A DNA stretch of 24,074 nt from Haplosporangium gracile. Taxonomy: Eukaryota > Mortierellomycota > Mortierellomycetes > Mortierellales > Mortierellaceae. Shown here one piece after another: positions 17,862 to 24,074 of this stretch. The notes beneath the pieces are model-generated. The model ran no database searches. It saw only the letters and a program-made list of their open reading frames with translations, and was not told where the DNA came from. A program made the translations under genes and the position numbers. The first letter of the stretch is position 1. The number at the start of each line of letters is the position of its first letter. The DNA lies in NCBI GenBank assembly GCA_015499985.1, contig JAAAUF010000528.1, positions 1 through 24,074 of the forward strand. Direction: 5' to 3'.

Positions 17862-20680
17862 TCACTTGTTGGCAAAATACTGTTGCACCTTCTCAATCAG
17901 CTCGGCCTTCTTGGCTGCGCCAGACTCGCCAACAGACTGTAAGAAATCCTTTAATGTCGCCACCGTCACCTATTACAATACAACAACCAGAATTAAAATT
18001 GTCAGCTCTCTTTCTCGGTTAACATTGATCACAAACGAACAAATCCTTCTGCCAAATTCGTCTACTGTACCTTGTTCAGCTGGTCGTTGTCATATTTCTC
18101 CCTCATGTCCTGCTGCAACGCCACACCGCCCGATGGACCTGGCCGCGCCCGCTTGGCAGCCGCCACAGACGACTGATCCGACGGTACCTATTTTTTCAAT
18201 CGACAATAAAAACATATTGATAAGTCGACAACACAAAACCACGCAACAAATATGAGAACAAGAAATCAAGACGAAACTATATATATATACCGATTCAGCA
18301 GAAGGAGTGGCTTCTTCTGGCAGCTCTGCTGTCGCTGCCACATCTTTGAAGTGCTGAATGTATGCACCCGCTCGCTAATAACGTGTCAAATCAAGCCAAG
18401 AAGACAATCAATCAATACTATTAACAATCCAGAACAAGCATTTAAACGTTAGGTATCTTCAGAGAACGCAACGTACGTCGTAAATTTGCTGCGTCTTGGG
18501 AAGAGTCTTGTCATCAATGTCTATATCGGTCTGGTTCAGGGCCGTAGCTTGAAGTACTTTGTAGTGCTTTTGGAGGGTTGGGTTCTCATAGTTGTCTGGG
18601 TGGAAACCCCTCTTCATGTGCAGTTTGGAGATAATGGCCTTGCCAGCATTGATTAGCTCATCTGGTGGAGTGTACTCTGTCAAGATGGGAAGCGGGCGTA
18701 TATCGTCGCCCCATGGCAATGGGACGAGCTGCATGCCCGGAGGTACCTCCTGACCGTTTGCGCCCACTACTTCCATCTATTATCAATTATAAATTAGAAA
18801 ACAAACAGGTCAGCACTGGTGACAATACACAACACCGCGCTTCACAACTTATCAAACATACGGACAAAAACTGCATATATACCTGGGGGATGAGAGCAAC
18901 GAGACGGGTGCTATAGTTGGTGCGCTGTGTGAATGAGCAGATGGCCACCTTTTCCATCTCGTGCATGGCAATCAACAGCGAAGAGAACGCCCGGGTGCTG
19001 CCTTCATACGACAACTCGTCTGGATACAAGAACATGGAATGGCTGAGGTTGTAATACATCATCAGAGCAGTCTTGGGCTTGAATCCAATCAGAGCTAAGG
19101 CTGGAGGACCAAAAGTCTTCATCGACACAACCTCGTTCTTTTCAAAGATGACCTTTTGACCTCCAAACTCCCAGTAATACTTGAGATCGGCCGTTGTGAG
19201 GTACTGAGTTGTGTCAGCACAGATCCAGCTGGTGACCGTTTCAACCTCCCGGACTGCTTCGCCCAGTGTGTAGACATTCCTATGAAGACCCTTTGACTGT
19301 GTTGAGACGAGATTGTATCCCTTGACCCCGATTTCCAGATTGGGCGACAGTTTGAGTGGGACGTTGAAGAGTGAGCGTTTCTTGACCTCCTTGCGTCGGA
19401 CACGTTGAAGGAGCTCTCCCAGCTTGGCTGTCGTCTGTTCTTCCTGACTCTGACCCTCCTCATCATCATCATCCACAGAATCCAGCAAAATGTCCTATGT
19501 AAAGAGAGAGCATGGTGGCATTAGAGACGAGCTATCAAATTCACAAGAGTTATGACAAAATAGCAAGCAGCAGCAATACCCTATGCATACCTTGTAAAAG
19601 TTATTGCGGTTGAACTTTTCCATGGGCTTGTCCATATCAAAGAGTTCAATCTTGATACCAAACTCCTGAAGATCCTTGGCACGGACCTTGGACGCACTCC
19701 TCAGACTGATGTCACTTGAGTGCGGATCATCCTCGTTTGTGAACAGGAACAATCGCTTCGATCCGATTCTCTGTGCACTAGACAACAGTGAAATTGCAGA
19801 TAATATCATCCGTTATTAATAACCTTGCACGATTTGTGACCCTGTTCCTTTTACGACAGGCGGACCAAATTGCTCTTTTGTACCTTCCACCAAACATATT
19901 TGTGGCAGTCCAGAACATCTCTCCAAGCGTGTAATCCCCATTACTTGTCCCAAACTCTTCGTCAAAGTTGGTCCTCTCTAAGAAGGGAAAAGAGTTTTCA
20001 AACAAAAGACGTCAAGTCAATCTTTTGCGTGCTTTACAAACGACACCAAAACCTGCTGGGAAGTAAATGAGGACGACATGTAGACAAACTTACGTTCTTC
20101 GATGGCTTCCAGCTGCTGAATCTTGCCTACATCTGGGACATCCAGGTCCTGGAGAACGTAAATATGTGCAAAGTTGTTTGCGTTCTTGGCTTGTCTCTAT
20201 AGCAAATTCGTTGATTAAATCATAAATCATCAGTCGTCGTAATAAAAGCAAATAACCTCGACCATACAAAATAATCATCCTCCGAGGGTAACTTACGGTG
20301 CCATAGAGAACGACACCGATGAGGTCAGAGTCGGAGCTAATAATCTTGTTGAGCTGGACCTGCTTGGCGCACTTGATGGCCGTATAGAAGGGGATATCGC
20401 CTTCTTCATCCGGTTGAAGCATGGCTGGTGAGCAGTCGATCACAAACAGAATACTGTCTCTGCTGCTCCATTGTGTCTATCGATACAAGGATCAATATAG
20501 CGTCAGTACCTACGCTTGAGTGTCTTCTTTCGAACGTCGGTTTTGACGCGCTTTTTGTTTCCTGCGTGAGAATGCATGTCATTTCGGTTTTACCTCCTGG
20601 GCATCGGTGAGAATGTTGTCGTCGAGATCCTCATCCCCGTCGTCTTCGTTCCTGCTCCTCCAACTTGATGACGCAGACAT
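17862..20680 (-). CDS. KU70: Ku70 (XRCC6) DNA end-binding subunit, C-terminus frameshifted
   Basis: Ku70 pairs with Ku80 to ring broken DNA ends and start non-homologous end joining; it also acts at telomeres. Exons: 20680-20594, 20476-20297, 20196-20094, 19977-19884, 19777-19591, 19494-18883, 18776-18477, 18374-18291, 18187-18071, and 17970 to the end. An acidic N-terminus leads to the vWA-like domain (DSILFVIDCSPAML, later RLFLFTNEDDPHSSD). The beta-barrel DNA-ring core fills exons 6-7 (LKYYWEFGGQKVIF, LPWGDDIRPLP), followed by the C-terminal arm, a KRARP basic patch and a SAP domain. Exons 1-9 keep frame perfectly (588 aa). In the last exon VTVATLKDFL and SVGESGAAKKAELIEKVQQY are both SAP-like but lie in frames offset by one base near 17937-17941. 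Without the shift the chain would be about 623 aa, the normal size. Confidence 0.93.
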
Positions 20681-20856
20681 TGATTGTTAAAAAAAGAGAG
20701 AGTGGTAAAAGTTTACTTATCGTATAAGGGAATGTAAGTTTATAAGTGGGCGAGTAAGTGAATGGTGGCAACAGGTGAGTGATGATAGGAGGGGAAAAAG
20801 GAGTCAAGAGAACTGAGCGCCGTTCAATCTTTATTTCGGCCGAGTTTTAAAAAAAT

Positions 20857-20865
20857 GGTGGCAAA
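20857..20865 (+). promoter_or_regulatory. PACE-like nonamer (Rpn4-type site) upstream of KU70
   Basis: An exact GGTGGCAAA 177 bases upstream of the Ku70 start codon, with a near match GGTGGCAAC at 20764-20772, 84 bases upstream. In yeast this is the Rpn4 site. Two copies in one promoter favour a real element; the factor here is inferred. Confidence 0.45.
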
Positions 20866-21239
20866 ATGATTTCATTCGTCTTGGGTTAGGGTCTGTACTC
20901 TGTAGGTGAACACGAGCAAAGAGAGGAACCAAAGGGCTGTTTTTTAAAGCAAATTCTCCCTGGAGAAATACAGTTGCGATTTTTTTATATTTTTCTTAAT
21001 GTGCTTTTATGCGCTTGAGTGCATGTGGGTGTGTTTGCTGGTTGCCAAGTAAAGATAAATGTTTTGGAAAAATACATATGAAACTTTTTGAAGCGTAGTA
21101 AAAAGCCAAAAGAATAGATAGAGGATGAGTCGAGGCAAGCACAAAATGGGATGGCAAGAGGTAAAATCAGAAAAGAAGGAAAAGAAAGTTTGAAGCCTTC
21201 CTCTTTTGACTGCTACACTGTGGAAGGGAAGCCAGACGG

Positions 21240-21240
<1 letters not shown>

Positions 21241-21266
<26 letters not shown>
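21241..21266. repeat. Poly-A run (26 A) with a GA repeat
   Basis: Poly-A on + followed by GAGAGAGAGAG; poly-T in the sense of the CCCH transcript's 3' UTR. No retroposon sequence is seen next to it. Confidence 0.85.
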
Positions 21267-21270
<4 letters not shown>

Positions 21271-21359
21271 GAGAGAGATGACAAAAAGGAAAGGTAAGCG
21301 AGAAAGAAACATCTCTCTCATCTTGGATCCAGGGATAGTGAGGAAGAAGGGATTCTCGC

Positions 21360-23377
21360 TTAGATCTCAAAGTCATTCTGGGATGTCGTGATATAACGAC
21401 CCAACTTGGCGATCCACTCGGCATCGCACTCGGCTTCAACTGGTGCACCCTGCTGCTGCGGTCCTGGCGTAGCCTGACTCTGACTCTGACCCTGGCATTG
21501 GCCCTGAACCTGACACTGGTTCTCATCAGGATTGTTGTTGTTGCTTGGAGCCATGTTGTTGTAGAGTGGCTGCCAAATGCTGCTGGGAGTCATCCAGGGA
21601 GGACGAACAGTGTCACTTGGTCGGACTGCAGCTGCAGCAAGATCTGGGTCAAACATGCCGTGCTCATTGTAGTGCGGAAGCAGGTCAAAGATATCGCGGT
21701 GTTGGACGGGATGGTCTCCATCGGCAGGGAATCCAGGCGGCGGATAAGAGATACCCATTCGTCGCTGACGTCGCATCGAGAGAGGCATCGGCTGCTGCTG
21801 CGGCTCTTGATGCATAAACTCGTGGGGATCATTCGACATGGGTGTGGCTAAGAGCTGTTGAGGGCACTGTGCAGTAGCTGGGTTGACCATGTCCATAGAC
21901 ATGCTCATGCTCAAGCCCATAGATTCAGCGTAGAAGAGTCCTTGCTCGAGTCCAACCATCCTGGGAGGCAGTTGCAACCCGGGAGGGCCATTCATGTAGG
22001 TTGAGATGCAAGGATCAGACATGGCTCTGGCACGGTCCATCTTGGAGTAGTCGGCAAGCTGCTGAGCAGGGGTTGCGGTTCCTGAGGTTGCGTGAGAAGT
22101 TGACGGGGGCACAGTGCAGTTCAGATTCTGATGGTTGGTAATCATCTGGGCGAGCGTCTGATGAGGGACTTGACTGAGGACCTGTGTAGGGATCTGGTTG
22201 GGCACCTGAGTGGGGACTGGTGGTGACTGGTTGGATGGTAGTTGGGCGATGGCAGGAATCTTGCGGAAGAGGGATGGCGAGAGAGGGGCGCGAGCTTCCT
22301 CTGGGTGATGGATAAAAGTGCAGCGGTCGTTGTATTTGCAGAAACCCTGGGACTGGAAGCTGGTGCAGAGCTGGGTCTTGTAGCGAGGGTGGCGATCCAC
22401 ATGCTGGAGCTCTGCGACGGAGTGAGCGAACTGGCAGTTGTCTCCGTATCTGTCCGAACGATCAAAGTAGATAGGTGGGTGATTGATAAAGAAAGAAATC
22501 AGTAGCCATTCATTATCCAAAGTTGTCCATAGTTATCCACTGTTCATATGATTGCGCAATCCTTCTTCGTTCATGCAGCTTAAACGATTATCGCTTTCTG
22601 ACGCTCTTGTTCTCTTTGAAGGAGACCCAGAATTGTGGATGAGTTGTCTTTCTACTGTAACAAAAATGACAGCAACATCATGACAAACTTCGTGATATTG
22701 TACACGATGAGTTCACTGATGGCTCACTTTACAACATTTTTCCTAGAGAGTTGTGAGTGAGATACTTACTTGCACACCAGGCCAGAGTGGACAGAGATGC
22801 ACAGCTCAGTCTTGTACAGCTCAACCTTCTTGTTGTTTTCGCTCGAGCCACGGCGCGGGCCTCGGGTACCCTTTTTGCTCGATGGGTCGCCGTTTTGATT
22901 AGCAGCAGAAGCACTCGAAGTAGCTATTGTGGTGGCTGAGCCATCTTGGGTGGTGTCACAAGAAGAAATAGCAGCATGAGCACGGTCTTCGCCCAAAAGC
23001 TGCTCAGTTGAAGGACCAGCAGTGCACCAGGTACGGACAATAGTCTCGTGGTCATCTGAGCAAAGCTCAGACTCGACGGGCGAAGGCGGGTTGACACTAA
23101 AGAGGACCGAGACACTGCTTCCGAGGTCCATTGCGGTGTCTGACAAGGAGGAAGGTGTGCCGAGTTCCGAGTTCAAAGGCTTGGTAGCTCCGATGAGGCG
23201 AGTCGAGATTTCAGGAACGGCCACAGGGTAGAGTGCTACCAAGGTCAGGCGAGTGGGTGGATGCTGGCGAAGAGTTGTAGCAGTGCGAGGGATGATGTGA
23301 GGAGGGTACTGTTGGTTTTGATTTTGGTGGTGGTGGTTGAGTGGGTGGTTATTGAAGTAGTCCATGGTTATGACCAT
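21360..23377 (-). CDS. Tandem CCCH zinc-finger protein, TIS11/tristetraprolin type
   Basis: Exons 23377-22770 and 22449-21360 total 1698 nt, 565 aa. Proteins of this family (animal TTP, yeast Cth1/Cth2, fission-yeast Zfs1) bind AU-rich elements in mRNA 3' ends and recruit decay factors. Both fingers are textbook C-x8-C-x5-C-x3-H: C193, C202, C208, H212 and C231, C240, C246, H250, with lead-ins LYKTEL and RYKTQL and the standard 18-residue spacer. The intron splits finger 1 between its second and third Cys. The N-terminal 180 residues are Ser/Thr/Pro/His-rich with several SP sites. The C-terminal 300 are rich in Gln, Pro, Met and Asn and end in a compact DAEWIAKLGRYITTSQNDFE tail that could be a docking motif. 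Two ATGs are possible: 23377, or 23365 with the better ACCATGG context. Confidence 0.92.
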
Positions 23378-24014
23378 CAACGGATGTGTTATAGAGACAA
23401 TGGTTGTGTGTAAGGAAGATGGGTGAGTGTGGATGTTATGCCTGTGTGAGTGTGAATATTATGCCTGTATGAGTGTATGTGGTTTTTTTTTCTTTGTGAT
23501 TGTGGGTGAGAGTGTGTTGAGTGTGAGTGTTGACAATGAAACGTGAAGATAAGAGAAGAAAGGGTGGCAATGAAATATATCGTTGAGAGAAAGGGAATGT
23601 GGCAGAGTCGAAAAGGGCTTGTGTGTGTCGTCTTTTTCTTTTTGTGTGTGGAAAAGGAGAGAAGGAAAAGAGAGACGAAAGCGACAAAAGGAGAAGAGGT
23701 GTAAATATATAGCAAGAGAGAAGCCGCAAGTAAACAGACAGATAGAAGATTCGTCAATGAATGCAATGCCAAGGGTGTTCAGCAACAGAAGTAATAATAA
23801 TAAAAGTGTTCAGTCCTGCACAAGGAGATAATAAGGTAGACTATACGAAGAAGACGAAGAGAAAAGTTTTTTTTATCAGTGTGTGAACCATCAGTGACCA
23901 TGGTCATATTGGTCTCTTTGTTTATGTATTCCACAAGAGCGAATGCAAGCCTTTACTTTTGCGCTTGTTGTTTACCTTGGCGGCTTTGCTCTTTTTGCTA
24001 ACTCGAGGAATGAA
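23378..24014 (-). promoter_or_regulatory. Promoter and leader of the CCCH gene
   Basis: No gene is visible. On the sense (-) strand, 23400-23720 is rich in CA and CT, typical of the leaders in this window. A near match to the PACE nonamer, GGTGGCAAT, lies at 23563-23571. Open frames in this stretch encode Ser/His/Thr/Leu strings and are artefacts. Confidence 0.4.
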
Positions 24015-24074
24015 ATGAGAATGAGAATGAGAATGAGAATGAGAATGAGAATGAGAATGAGAATGAGAATGAGA
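24015..24074. repeat. (ATGAGA)n hexanucleotide tandem repeat, cut by the window end
   Basis: Ten perfect 6-base units run to the last base of the window, so the full length is unknown. It lies about 640 bases upstream of the CCCH gene start, outside any gene seen here. Confidence 0.95.

Larger units (their letters stand above)
20681..21359 (-). promoter_or_regulatory. KU70 promoter and 3' UTR of the CCCH gene
   Basis: A 679-base spacer between two tandem - strand genes. The KU70-proximal half holds one exact and one near PACE-like nonamer. The distal half, the CCCH 3' UTR, carries a 26-A run on + (21241-21266) followed by a short GA repeat. No gene is visible, and no clear AATAAA was found on the - strand for the CCCH transcript. 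Confidence 0.4.

Noticed and set aside
23389..23785. Three overlapping open frames on - upstream of the CCCH gene
   Set aside because: Low-complexity translations of a CA/CT-rich leader; they are mutually out of frame and none resembles a protein family.

Overview
The window looks like a nuclear chromosome segment of a filamentous fungus, probably an early-diverging one (Mucoromycota or Mortierellomycota). The evidence is short GT-AG introns, many introns per gene, pyrimidine-rich leaders on the sense strand, and proteins that align with fungal and animal housekeeping families. The exact taxon is inference. There are no rRNA or tRNA genes, CRISPR arrays or transposon coding regions. One 145-base run of N (12727-12871) marks an assembly gap.

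Layout, left to right. (1) + strand, 960-3776: a six-exon mitochondrial carrier most like the yeast NAD+ carrier Yia6, behind a TATA box and a 600-base CT-rich leader. (2) + strand, 4140-5102: intronless GINS subunit Psf1 with an unusually long low-complexity insert. (3) - strand, 5366-7014: a seven-exon SANT/Myb-like nuclear protein of unknown function that needs a 10-nt microexon to keep frame. (4) - strand, 7499-8203: a small secreted, probably GPI-anchored, cysteine-containing protein. (5) - strand, 8769-11088: a secreted zinc metallopeptidase of family M64 (IgA-peptidase-like), four exons. (6) 11089-13278: promoter and leader sequence with the N gap. (7) + strand, 13279-15757: an unrecognised 739-residue low-complexity/coiled-coil protein, with a possible alternative set of 3' exons. 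(8) - strand, 16471-17523: a BolA-like protein of the Fra2/Bol2 type, with a 19-nt microexon. (9) - strand, 17862-20680: Ku70, ten exons, with an apparent one-base frameshift in the C-terminal SAP domain. (10) - strand, 21360-23377: a TIS11/tristetraprolin-type tandem CCCH zinc-finger protein. The window ends in a hexanucleotide repeat.

The genes do not form an operon or an obvious functional cluster. Psf1 and Ku70 both belong to DNA replication/repair, and both have an exact GGTGGCAAA nonamer (the yeast Rpn4/PACE site) within 250 bases upstream. Bol2 and the CCCH protein belong to families tied to iron regulation in budding yeast, but nothing here shows that they are co-regulated. All gene models were spliced by hand; every model except Ku70 closes in frame with a total length divisible by three. 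I found no new multi-gene system. The best leads are the microexons, the Ku70 frameshift, the Psf1 insert, the shared PACE-like motif and the alternative 3' end of the coiled-coil gene.
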